From assembly GCA_937967465.1 (NCBI GenBank), contig CALBSW010000211.1, positions 1-9,661 of the forward strand: a stretch of DNA of 9,661 bases. Reading direction: 5' to 3'. This document shows, one piece after another, positions 1-6,077 of this stretch (its first letter is position 1; every line of letters begins with the position of its first letter). Made by a program: the position numbers and the translations under genes. The stretch is from an uncultured Flavobacteriales bacterium (GTDB lineage Bacteria > Bacteroidota > Bacteroidia > Flavobacteriales_D > Sanyastnellaceae). A model generated the notes under the pieces. That model was given only the letters and a program-made list of their open reading frames with translations. It ran no database searches and was not told where the DNA came from.

Positions 1-1601
1 ATGGCGTCGTTGAACGCCTTGGCGATGCGCATGCGGCCTTCGGCATCCGCGTACAAGATGCGGGCTTGCGAGCCCACGACGAGCTTGTTGGCCTTGGCCC
101 CCCGAATCCACTGGATGTTGTCGGCCATCTGTTGCCGGATCTCGGCTGGCGATTCGGCCATCATCTGCTCGAGCACCTCACAGGCGATGGCGTCCGTGGT
201 GTCGAGGTCGGCAGGCTGGCCACTCCCGCACACCCAGCGGAATGGACCGAAGCCGTAATCGAAGCACATCGGCCCCATGATGTCTTGCACGTAGCTGGGG
301 TATCGGAAGGCCTCCCCGTCTTCGGCCATGATGTCGGCACCCGCGCGGGAGCTCTCCAGCAGGAAGGCGTTGCCGTAGTCGAAGAAGTACGTGCCGCGCT
401 CGGTGTGGCGGTTGACGGCTGCGGCGTGGCGACGCAGGCTCTCTTGGACGTGCACCTTGAATTGCTCGGGGTCCTCCGCCATCATGGTCTGCGACTCCTC
501 GAAGGTGAGTCCAGCCGGATAGTAGCCACCGGCCCAGGGGTTGTGCAGGGAGGTCTGGTCGGAGCCGAGGTGAATGTGGATGCCGGCCGCATCGAAGTGC
601 TCCCAGACGTCCACGACGTTGCCGAGGTAGGCGAAGCTGACGGCTTCCTTGGCGGCCATGGCAGCTTTGACCTTGTCGGCGAGTTCGGCCACGTCCTCAA
701 CGACGTGGTCGACCCATCCTTGCTCGTGGCGCTTCCAGGCGGCGGCGGGATCCACTTCGGCGGTCACGGAGACCACGCCAGCGATGTTGCCGGCCTTGGG
801 CTGGGCGCCGGACATGCCGCCAAGACCGGCGGTCACGAAGAGTTTGCCGGCGAGGGACGGGTTGTCCGGATCGAGGCGACGCCCGGCATTCAACACCGTG
901 ATCGTCGTGCCGTGGACGATGCCCTGCGGTCCGATGTACATGTAGGAGCCGGCGGTCATTTGGCCGTATTGGCTGACGCCGAGGGCGTTCATGCGCTCAT
1001 AGTCGTCGCCGCTGCTGTAGTTCGGGATGACCATGCCGTTGGTGACCACCACCCGGGGTGCACCGGGGTGCGAAGGGAAGAGGCCGAGCGGGTGGCCGCT
1101 GTACATGACGAGCGTCTGCTCTTCCGTCATTTCGCTCAGGTAGCGCATGACGAGGCGGTACTGCGCCCAGTTCTGGAAGACGGCCCCGTTGCCACCGTAG
1201 GTGATGAGTTCCTCGGGGTGCTGTGCCACGGCGGGATCCAGGTTGTTTTGGATCATGAGCATGATGGCGGCGGCTTGGGGCGTCTGGGCAGGGTAATGCT
1301 CCATGGGACGCGCGTGCATGGCGTAGTCCGGCATGAACCGGTACATGTAGATCCGGCCATACGTCCGCAATTCCTCTGCGAACTCAGGGGCCAACACCGC
1401 GTGTTGTTCGGCGGGGAAGTACCGCAGTGCGTTGGCCAGGGCGAGCTCCTTTTGCTTGGGCGTCAGGATGTCCTTGCGAATGGGAGCGTGCGGGACCTCC
1501 GGGTTGCGGGACTTCGGTGCGGGAAGCACGCTGGGCAAACCTTCGGCGATGGCCGCATGGAAATCGGCAAGGGTCGGGGCGGGCGTGGCGGTGGTGTTCA
1601 T
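1..1601 (-). CDS. hutU: Urocanate hydratase (urocanase), 3' end cut by the window edge
   Basis: Second enzyme of histidine degradation: a cytosolic NAD+-dependent hydratase turning urocanate into 4-imidazolone-5-propionate. The reading frame is open for 533 codons from the ATG at 1601-1599 to the left edge with no stop. Visible family hallmarks are ITYGGNGAVFQNW (about residues 133-145), YGQMTAGSYMYIGPQG (from Tyr212), the nucleotide-binding-type TAGLGGMSGAQ (257-267), the DQTSLHNP segment, and PMCFDYGFGPFRW. Its Cys446 aligns with the catalytic cysteine of Pseudomonas urocanase (my alignment from memory). The N-terminal extension and overall wording fit the longer form common in Bacteroidota (about 660-670 residues), so roughly the last 130 residues should lie outside. 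The start is one nucleotide after the DUF5522 stop (TGA-C-ATG), which suggests translational coupling at the end of the tdk transcript. No Shine-Dalgarno is evident. Other hut genes, if linked, would be to the left. Confidence 0.96.
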   Translation of the reverse strand, partial: MNTTATPAPTLADFHAAIAEGLPSVLPAPKSRNPEVPHAPIRKDILTPKQKELALANALRYFPAEQHAVLAPEFAEELRTYGRIYMYRFMPDYAMHARPMEHYPAQTPQAAAIMLMIQNNLDPAVAQHPEELITYGGNGAVFQNWAQYRLVMRYLSEMTEEQTLVMYSGHPLGLFPSHPGAPRVVVTNGMVIPNYSSGDDYERMNALGVSQYGQMTAGSYMYIGPQGIVHGTTITVLNAGRRLDPDNPSLAGKLFVTAGLGGMSGAQPKAGNIAGVVSVTAEVDPAAAWKRHEQGWVDHVVEDVAELADKVKAAMAAKEAVSFAYLGNVVDVWEHFDAAGIHIHLGSDQTSLHNPWAGGYYPAGLTFEESQTMMAEDPEQFKVHVQESLRRHAAAVNRHTERGTYFFDYGNAFLLESSRAGADIMAEDGEAFRYPSYVQDIMGPMCFDYGFGPFRWVCGSGQPADLDTTDAIACEVLEQMMAESPAEIRQQMADNIQWIRGAKANKLVVGSQARILYADAEGRMRIAKAFNDA

Positions 1602-1602
1602 G

Positions 1603-1785
1603 TCAGAGGCCTTTGGGGTTGCGGACGCGCCCGGTGCCCTTGTCGTAACCGTAGGGGCAGTGTTTGCATCCGCTCGTGCAGCAATAGCCGCGTTTGCGGT
1701 GGTATTGTTCGGTGAAGACGAGAAATCCTTCCGGAGAGGTGTATGTATCGCCGGGTTCGATGGGGATTTTCTGCGTGCGGTCCAC
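1603..1785 (-). CDS. Small cysteine-rich DUF5522 family protein
   Basis: A 60-residue protein of unknown function. The core reads VFTEQYHRKRGYCCTSGCKHCPYGY, given here in two overlapping pieces: VFTEQYHRKRGYCC (23-36) and CCTSGCKHCPYGY (35-47). Cys35, Cys36, Cys40 and Cys43 form a CCx3Cx2CPY cluster that looks like a metal or Fe-S ligand set; this is an inference, since no role is established for the family that I know of. I recognise the pattern as DUF5522, a small domain common in Bacteroidota. No signal peptide or membrane segment is seen. The GTG at 1785-1783 is the only plausible start between the upstream in-frame stop and the conserved core. That upstream stop is the murF-alr TGA itself, 27 nt away and in the same frame. 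The gene lies between murF-alr and hutU in one operon, and its TGA is 1 nt from the hutU ATG. Confidence 0.85.
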   Translation of the reverse strand: MDRTQKIPIEPGDTYTSPEGFLVFTEQYHRKRGYCCTSGCKHCPYGYDKGTGRVRNPKGL

Positions 1786-1812
1786 GAGGGAAAGGTACGC
1801 CGACCGGGCGGT

Positions 1813-4329
1813 TCAGGTGCGCAGGTGGCGCCGGCGGACGCGCTGTGGAATGCGGCAGAGCAATTCGTAGGGAATGGTGCCGGTGGCAGCGGCGAGGTCT
1901 TCGAGTGGCGCGTGGGGACCGAAGACTTCGACGTCCGTGCCGCGGTGCACATGGAGACCGGTGACGTCGAGCATGCAACTGTCCATGCAAACGGGTCCGA
2001 CTGTGGGGCAGGATCGACCAGCGACGTGCAGGTGGGCGGCACCGAGCCCAGCTGCGCGCGGGAGGCCGTCCGCATAGCCCACGGGAACGGTGGCGATGGT
2101 CCGTTCGTGGTCTGCGGTGTCGCGGGCGCCGTAGCCGACGGGTTCGCCAGCCGGTACCGCATGCAGATGACTGATGGCCGAACGGAAGGTTCCGATGGGC
2201 TCCAGGCCATGAAGGGTTCCCGAAGCGTCCAGGCCGTACAGGCCGAGGCCCACGCGGATGAGGTCGTGGTGGGCTTCGGGGAACCGGGCTGCACCCGCCG
2301 TGTTGACCAGGTGCTTCATGAATCCGGAGGGCGTGCCGTCCGGATGTTGGGAGGACCACCCTTCTTCGATGGCGGCGCAGGCTTGGGCGTAACGCTCGAT
2401 TTGCTGTCGGGTGTGGGCATCGCGATCGGGCTCATCCGCTGCCGAAAGGTGGCTGTAGGCACTGGCGATGCGGATGCCCATTTGTGCACAGCGGCGGCCC
2501 GATTCCCGCCATTGGTCGTCTTGCAGGCCCAGCCGGTGCATGCCGGTTTCGATTTTGAGGTGGACGCCGAGGGGAGGGGTTCCGGACCCGATGGGTCCGG
2601 CGTGCCGCAGGGCATCGGCCCAACGCTCGAGGTCTTCGAGGCGGTGGACTTCTGGCTCGAGCGTCCACTCGATGAGGTCCGCGAAACGGCGGGGGTCCGC
2701 ATTCAAGACGAGAATGGGGCAGCGAACACCGCGCTTGCGCAGGGCGACGCCCTCTTCGGCAAAGGCCACGGCGAGCCGGTCGATGCCGAGCCGGTCCAAC
2801 TCCACAGCCACCGCATCACCCGCTCCGTAGGCAAAGGCCTTGACCATGCCCATGATGGGCTTGTCGTATTGGTCCCGGAATCGACTGAGGTTGTGGGCCA
2901 GTTTGCCGAGGTCGAGGTCCAGCACGGTGGTGTGCGAGTTGGCCTCCAATGCTTCGGACACGCGCTCGAATCCAAAAGGGCGAGCGCCCTTGACGAGCAC
3001 GTCCCACCCTTCGAGCTCAGGAAGGTCTCCGCTCTGAAGCAGGGACTCGACGTCCGGATGATGGGCGTGAACCGCGTCCACACCGGGCACTCCCGAGGCG
3101 AATTGGGATCCGACGGAAATCCACCGGTCGACCTTGCGCATGCCGATGGCGCTGCGGAGCCTCGAGCATTGGCCGTCGTCGGTCGGATCGAAGGGGACGA
3201 TGTCGGAGAGCACGACGGCCCGTTTGCGCTGGCCCGGGAGGCGCTCGAGGGCATCGAGGGCGGTGGACAGGCCATCGAGGTCGTGGTTCCAGGTGTCGTT
3301 GAGGATGGTGCCGCCACCCCGGCCTTCGAGGTGTTCGAGGCGCATGCCCAGCGGCCTGAGCGCAGGGAGGCGTTTCCCCACCACATCGGGCGCCCATCCG
3401 AGTTCGAGCAGGAGGAGGGCGGCAGTCAGGGCATTGGAGACCGAGGCGTCATCGGCGAAAGGCAGGGTCCAATGAACGGCCTGTCCTTGCCAGGTGCCGG
3501 TCAGCGCGCAACCGGTGTCGCGGGGTTCCATCGACAGGGACAGGTCGGCTTCCGGATCGCCTGATGTGGACCAAGAGACGCAGAGTTCTTGCCAGCCCCG
3601 TTCGGACAGGGCCTGCAAGACATCCGGGTGGTGGGTGCCGAGCACAATGCGCCGGACTCCCTCGAAAAGACGCAGTTTTTCGTGGGCTTTGTCCAACGAA
3701 GAGGGGAAGTGGGCACCATGGGCGTCGCCGAAGTGGACGAAGACCCCGATGTCGGGCCGGATGATGCGGGCGAGGGAGGCCATTTCACCGGGATGGGAAA
3801 TGCCGGCTTCGACGAGGTGCACGTCGGCGTGGTCGTCGAGGGACCAGAGGGCCAAAGGCACACCGACCTGGCTGTTCCAGCTGCCAGGGCTTCGGGACAT
3901 GCGCCGATCGTGAGCGGCCAAGGTGTGGGCCCATTCCTTAACGGTGGTCTTGCCGTTGGACCCTGTGATTCCGATGACGGTTCCGGCCCGCGAGAACCGG
4001 GCGAGGGCACCCAATTGTTGGAGGGCGAGAAGCGGGTCGGGCACGCGCAGCACGATGGCGCCCGGCAGTGCCCCGGGCCAATCGCTGCGGACGACAAACC
4101 CCTTGACACCTTGGGCCCGCACCTCGGCGAGGTGGTCATGTCCATCGTGTCGTGCTCCGCGGAGGGCGATGAACAGGGTGTGGTCCGTCCCGCTGGTGGC
4201 GGCGCGCAGTTTGCGCGAATCGGTCGCGATGTGGGTGAAGTCGGCGTCGTCGACCCCTGTGGTGGGCCAATGGAGCGTCCCGCCGAGTTGCTGGGCGAGG
4301 GTGTCGAGGGCGAAGCGGTCGACGGTCAT
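1813..4329 (-). CDS. murF-alr: Bifunctional UDP-MurNAc-tripeptide:D-Ala-D-Ala ligase / alanine racemase (MurF-Alr fusion)
   Basis: An 838-residue cytosolic enzyme combining two peptidoglycan-precursor steps. Residues 1 to about 460 are MurF, which ligates D-Ala-D-Ala to the UDP-MurNAc-tripeptide: TDSRK (36-40), the ATP-binding loop GITGSNGKTT (120-129), GSWNSQVGVPL (149-159), EAGISHPGEM (174-183) and NDTWNHDLDGLS (344-355). Residues from about 466 are a fold-type III, PLP-dependent alanine racemase: VKAFAYG with the PLP lysine Lys497, LKIETGMHRLG with Lys592 and Arg599 at the spacing of the carbamylated lysine and arginine of the Geobacillus enzyme, GYGARDT with the catalytic Tyr733, CMDSCMLDVTG (781-791), and a YELLCRIPQRV tail. 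All key residues of the racemase half are present, so both halves look active. The fusion is a known trait of Bacteroidota. The ATG shares four bases (ATGA) with the tdk stop, implying coupled translation; DUF5522 and hutU follow. Confidence 0.97.
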   Translation of the reverse strand: MTVDRFALDTLAQQLGGTLHWPTTGVDDADFTHIATDSRKLRAATSGTDHTLFIALRGARHDGHDHLAEVRAQGVKGFVVRSDWPGALPGAIVLRVPDPLLALQQLGALARFSRAGTVIGITGSNGKTTVKEWAHTLAAHDRRMSRSPGSWNSQVGVPLALWSLDDHADVHLVEAGISHPGEMASLARIIRPDIGVFVHFGDAHGAHFPSSLDKAHEKLRLFEGVRRIVLGTHHPDVLQALSERGWQELCVSWSTSGDPEADLSLSMEPRDTGCALTGTWQGQAVHWTLPFADDASVSNALTAALLLLELGWAPDVVGKRLPALRPLGMRLEHLEGRGGGTILNDTWNHDLDGLSTALDALERLPGQRKRAVVLSDIVPFDPTDDGQCSRLRSAIGMRKVDRWISVGSQFASGVPGVDAVHAHHPDVESLLQSGDLPELEGWDVLVKGARPFGFERVSEALEANSHTTVLDLDLGKLAHNLSRFRDQYDKPIMGMVKAFAYGAGDAVAVELDRLGIDRLAVAFAEEGVALRKRGVRCPILVLNADPRRFADLIEWTLEPEVHRLEDLERWADALRHAGPIGSGTPPLGVHLKIETGMHRLGLQDDQWRESGRRCAQMGIRIASAYSHLSAADEPDRDAHTRQQIERYAQACAAIEEGWSSQHPDGTPSGFMKHLVNTAGAARFPEAHHDLIRVGLGLYGLDASGTLHGLEPIGTFRSAISHLHAVPAGEPVGYGARDTADHERTIATVPVGYADGLPRAAGLGAAHLHVAGRSCPTVGPVCMDSCMLDVTGLHVHRGTDVEVFGPHAPLEDLAAATGTIPYELLCRIPQRVRRRHLRT

Positions 4330-4937
4330 GCCTCGTCGCGGTGGTGTTCGCGGACTACGGCTTCATTATAAGGATCGCGGGAAAGGGCCTCGTAGGATTC
4401 CGCGCCGCCGATTTGCACGTGGTCATCCCCGCCTTCCACGCGGTGGGAGAAATGGGCAGGGCGTCCGGTGCGGGAGCAGATGGCGTGGAGCTTGGTGACG
4501 TATTCGGCGTGAGCGAGAAGCAGGGGCATGGGGCCAAAGGGCCGTCCGAGGTAGTCGAGGTCCAAGCCGGCCACGATGACCCGGATGCCGGCATCGGCCA
4601 TTCGGTTGCAGACGTCGACGACTTCGAGGTCGAAGAACTGGACCTCGTCGACGACCACGACTTCAGGCCTGCGGTCCAGGCTGTCTATGTGGCGCTCGAT
4701 GTCTTCCGCGCGCTCGACGGCGATGGCACTTTGTCGTCGGGCATCGTGGCTGACCACGTCGGTCGTTCCGTGGCGGTCGTCCCGGAGCGGCTTGATGAGG
4801 CAGACGGCCTGCTTGGCGATGGCGGCGCGGCGCATGCGGCGCAGCAGCTCTTCGGTCTTGCCGGAGAACATGGGGCCTGTGATCACTTCGATGGTGCCGC
4901 CCACAGGATGGGGTGGGTGCCGTTCGTATGCCGTCAT
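4326..4937 (-). CDS. tdk: Thymidine kinase (type II, TK1-like)
   Basis: Phosphorylates thymidine to dTMP with ATP in the nucleotide salvage pathway; cytosolic and usually a tetramer. The protein has 203 residues, close to the family norm. Seen in order: the P-loop GPMFSGKT (21-28), the Walker B-like VVVVDEVQFFD (93-103) with the likely catalytic Glu98, GLDLDYLGRPFGPM (124-137), and the thymidine-binding lasso region near residues 150-185 ending in the SYEALSR segment. The structural zinc site of the family, normally four Cys/His ligands in two pairs, is largely missing: Cys154 is present, but the partner positions read Thr157, Ser186 and Pro189. The start at 4937 gives the usual N-terminal length before the P-loop. 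It is the first gene of the leftward operon, and its stop overlaps the murF-alr start by 4 nt. A promoter-like motif sits only a few bases upstream, so the mRNA may be nearly leaderless. Confidence 0.95.
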   Translation of the reverse strand: MTAYERHPPHPVGGTIEVITGPMFSGKTEELLRRMRRAAIAKQAVCLIKPLRDDRHGTTDVVSHDARRQSAIAVERAEDIERHIDSLDRRPEVVVVDEVQFFDLEVVDVCNRMADAGIRVIVAGLDLDYLGRPFGPMPLLLAHAEYVTKLHAICSRTGRPAHFSHRVEGGDDHVQIGGAESYEALSRDPYNEAVVREHHRDEA

Positions 4938-4944
4938 GGTGCCT

Positions 4945-4976
4945 CAATTTTACGACGCCGGGACAGCGTAGCGAAA
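4945..4976 (-). promoter_or_regulatory. Candidate Bacteroidota-type promoter for tdk operon
   Basis: Read on the minus strand, TTTC (4976-4973) lies 20 bp before TAAAATTG (4952-4945). Against the Bacteroidota consensus TTTG-N(19-21)-TAnnTTTG each element has one mismatch. Only 7 bp separate the -7 element from the tdk ATG, so transcription would begin within a few bases of the start codon. This is a pattern match only. Confidence 0.4.
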
Positions 4977-5063
4977 GCCCGTGATGGAGAACGGAGGGCG
5001 AGGTGCGGAACCGGGACCGGAAGCCATCCACGAACCCCCATGGGAAACGTTGAGTCACAGGGG

Positions 5064-5095
5064 TTTGGGGGGCATCGGAATTGCCACTATATTCG
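5064..5095 (+). promoter_or_regulatory. Candidate Bacteroidota-type promoter for rplM operon
   Basis: TTTG at 5064-5067 is followed after 20 bp by TATATTCG at 5088-5095, which matches TAnnTTTG with one mismatch. Spacing is as expected for the housekeeping sigma factor of Bacteroidota. The predicted transcription start near 5101-5103 would leave a leader of about 30 nt before the GTG of rplM. It is the best match I found in the 196-bp divergent gap. Confidence 0.5.
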
Positions 5096-5096
5096 C

Positions 5097-5119
5097 ACCC
5101 CGAATTTTCCGGGGTTTTT
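5097..5119 (+). promoter_or_regulatory. Terminator-like hairpin in the rplM leader region
   Basis: ACCCCG (5097-5102) pairs with CGGGGT (5110-5115) around a 7-nt loop, and the T run 5115-5119 follows directly. On the plus strand this has the form of a short intrinsic terminator or attenuator, 15 nt before the rplM start. No plus-strand gene lies upstream that would need terminating. If transcription starts at the candidate promoter just before it, the 5' arm would be largely lost and the hairpin could not form, so its function is open. Confidence 0.35.
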
Positions 5120-5133
5120 CAACTCTAAGCGCA

Positions 5134-5583
5134 GTGGATACGTTGAGCTACAAGACAGTCTCCGTCAATAAGGAGAACGCTGACAAGAAGTGGTTGGTGG
5201 TGGATGCCGAAGGGCAACGCCTGGGCCGCCTCTGTTCTGAAATCGCGCGCTTGCTGCGCGGCAAGCACAAGGTGAACTTCACCCCTCACGCCGATTGCGG
5301 CGATTACGTGGTCGTCATCAACGCCGAAAAGGTGGAGTTGACGGGCAACAAGTGGGAGGACAAGGAGTACATCCGCTTCTCCGGATACCCGGGCGGCCAA
5401 TACCGCCGCACTGCCAAGGAAGTGCGCGACCGCATGCCGGAGCGTCTCGTGGAGAACGCCGTCCGCGGCATGCTCCCGAAGAACCGCCTCGGCCGGGCCA
5501 TTTTCAAGAACATGCACGTTTACGTTGGACCCGAGCACAAGCACGAGGCCCAGCAACCGACCGCTCACGCCATCCCCTCCTGA
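5134..5583 (+). CDS. rplM: 50S ribosomal protein L13
   Basis: Large-subunit protein that binds 23S rRNA early in assembly. 149 residues, a normal length. The frame stays open further upstream, but I place the start at the GTG at 5134 because the product then begins MDTLSYKTVS, the N-terminus typical of L13 in Bacteroidota. Other signatures are WLVVDAEGQRLGRL (20-33), INAEKVELTGNKW (62-74), FSGYPGG (82-88) and the C-terminal block GMLPKNRLGRAIF (112-124) followed by HVYVGPEHKHEAQQP (128-142). No Shine-Dalgarno precedes the start. It is the first gene of the rightward ribosomal cluster, with rpsI beginning 5 nt after its stop, which is the conserved L13-S9 pairing. Confidence 0.97.
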   Translation: MDTLSYKTVSVNKENADKKWLVVDAEGQRLGRLCSEIARLLRGKHKVNFTPHADCGDYVVVINAEKVELTGNKWEDKEYIRFSGYPGGQYRRTAKEVRDRMPERLVENAVRGMLPKNRLGRAIFKNMHVYVGPEHKHEAQQPTAHAIPS

Positions 5584-5588
5584 TTCAG

Positions 5589-5975
5589 ATGCAGACGATC
5601 AACACTTCCGGTCGCCGTAAGAACGCCATCGCCCGAGTCTACATGACCCAGGGCACCGGCAAGGTGACCATCAACAAGCGGGACATCACCGAGTACTTCC
5701 CGCTCCCGACCCTGCAATACAAGGTCAAGCAGCCGTTCATGATCACCGAGACGCTCGACCAGTTCGACATCAAGGCGAACCTCGACGGCGGCGGCATCAC
5801 CGGTCAAGCCGAGGCCTTGCGCCTCGCAATCTCCAAGGCGCTCATCGAAGTGAACGAGGAGCTCAAGCCGTCCCTCAAGGCCGAGGGCCTCACCACCCGC
5901 GACCCGCGGATGGTTGAGCGCAAGAAGTTCGGCCAGAAGAAGGCGCGGAAGAAGTTCCAGTTCTCCAAGCGCTGA
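5589..5975 (+). CDS. rpsI: 30S ribosomal protein S9
   Basis: Small-subunit head protein whose C-terminal tail reaches the P-site tRNA. 128 residues, the normal length. It shows the N-terminal GRRKNAIARVY (8-18), the S9 signature GGGITGQAEALRLAISKAL (67-85), and a basic tail ending FQFSKR, where the final Lys-Arg is the universal tRNA-contacting end. ATG at 5589 lies 5 nt after the rplM stop and gives the expected N-terminus; the frame extends upstream, overlapping rplM, but without S9-like sequence. It is co-transcribed with rplM and separated from rpsB by 102 nt that hold two hairpins. Confidence 0.97.
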   Translation: MQTINTSGRRKNAIARVYMTQGTGKVTINKRDITEYFPLPTLQYKVKQPFMITETLDQFDIKANLDGGGITGQAEALRLAISKALIEVNEELKPSLKAEGLTTRDPRMVERKKFGQKKARKKFQFSKR

Positions 5976-5994
5976 TTCTCAGCAACCCTTTTTT
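5971..5994 (+). terminator. Weak terminator-like hairpin at the end of rpsI
   Basis: GCTGA (5971-5975, including the rpsI stop) pairs with TCAGC (5979-5983) across a 3-nt loop, and a run of six T follows at 5989-5994 after 5 nt. The 5-bp stem and the gap before the T run make it weak at best; partial termination between rpsI and rpsB is possible. Confidence 0.3.
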
Positions 5995-6016
5995 CAGCAT
6001 ATACAGCTAGCATCCA

Positions 6017-6053
6017 AACAGCGGGGACCTTCGTCAGAAGCTACCCCGTTGTT
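6017..6053 (+). ncRNA. Long hairpin in the rpsB 5' leader, possible autoregulatory element
   Basis: AACAGCGGGG (6017-6026) pairs with CCCCGTTGTT (6044-6053) over 10 bp with one G-U pair. Inside is a small asymmetric internal loop (AC against CTA) and then a second helix CTTC (6029-6032) / GAAG (6037-6040) closed by the loop GTCA. No T run follows, so it is not an intrinsic terminator. It ends 24 nt before the rpsB ATG. S2-mediated control through an mRNA leader is known for rpsB-tsf in gammaproteobacteria; extending that to this structure is inference. Confidence 0.5.
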
Positions 6054-6077
6054 GCTTCACCCCAGGAACGTAGCATC

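Noticed and set aside
66..1715. Long plus-strand open frame opposite hutU (549 codons)
   Set aside because: The minus strand encodes unmistakable urocanase motifs across the same bases. The antisense product is Gly/Val/His-rich without family resemblance, as expected of mirror frames in G+C-rich genes.
1598..2359. Minus-strand frame of 253 codons across the end of murF-alr and DUF5522
   Set aside because: Arg/Pro/His-rich out-of-frame reading of murF-alr. Considered as a possible overlapping gene, but there is no domain and both true genes explain the region.
1432..3564. Very long plus-strand open frame opposite murF-alr (710 codons), with a similar one at 3589-4371
   Set aside because: Every catalytic motif of MurF and alanine racemase reads on the minus strand. 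The plus-strand frame has no recognisable domain and crosses several minus-strand gene boundaries.
4981..5133. Upstream extension of the L13 frame to an ATG at 4981
   Set aside because: The added residues do not resemble L13 and run across the likely promoter. The GTG at 5134 gives the family N-terminus.
6017..6053. rpsB leader hairpin read as an intrinsic terminator
   Set aside because: No T run follows the stem (the next bases are GCTTCACCCC), so a leader structure is the better reading.
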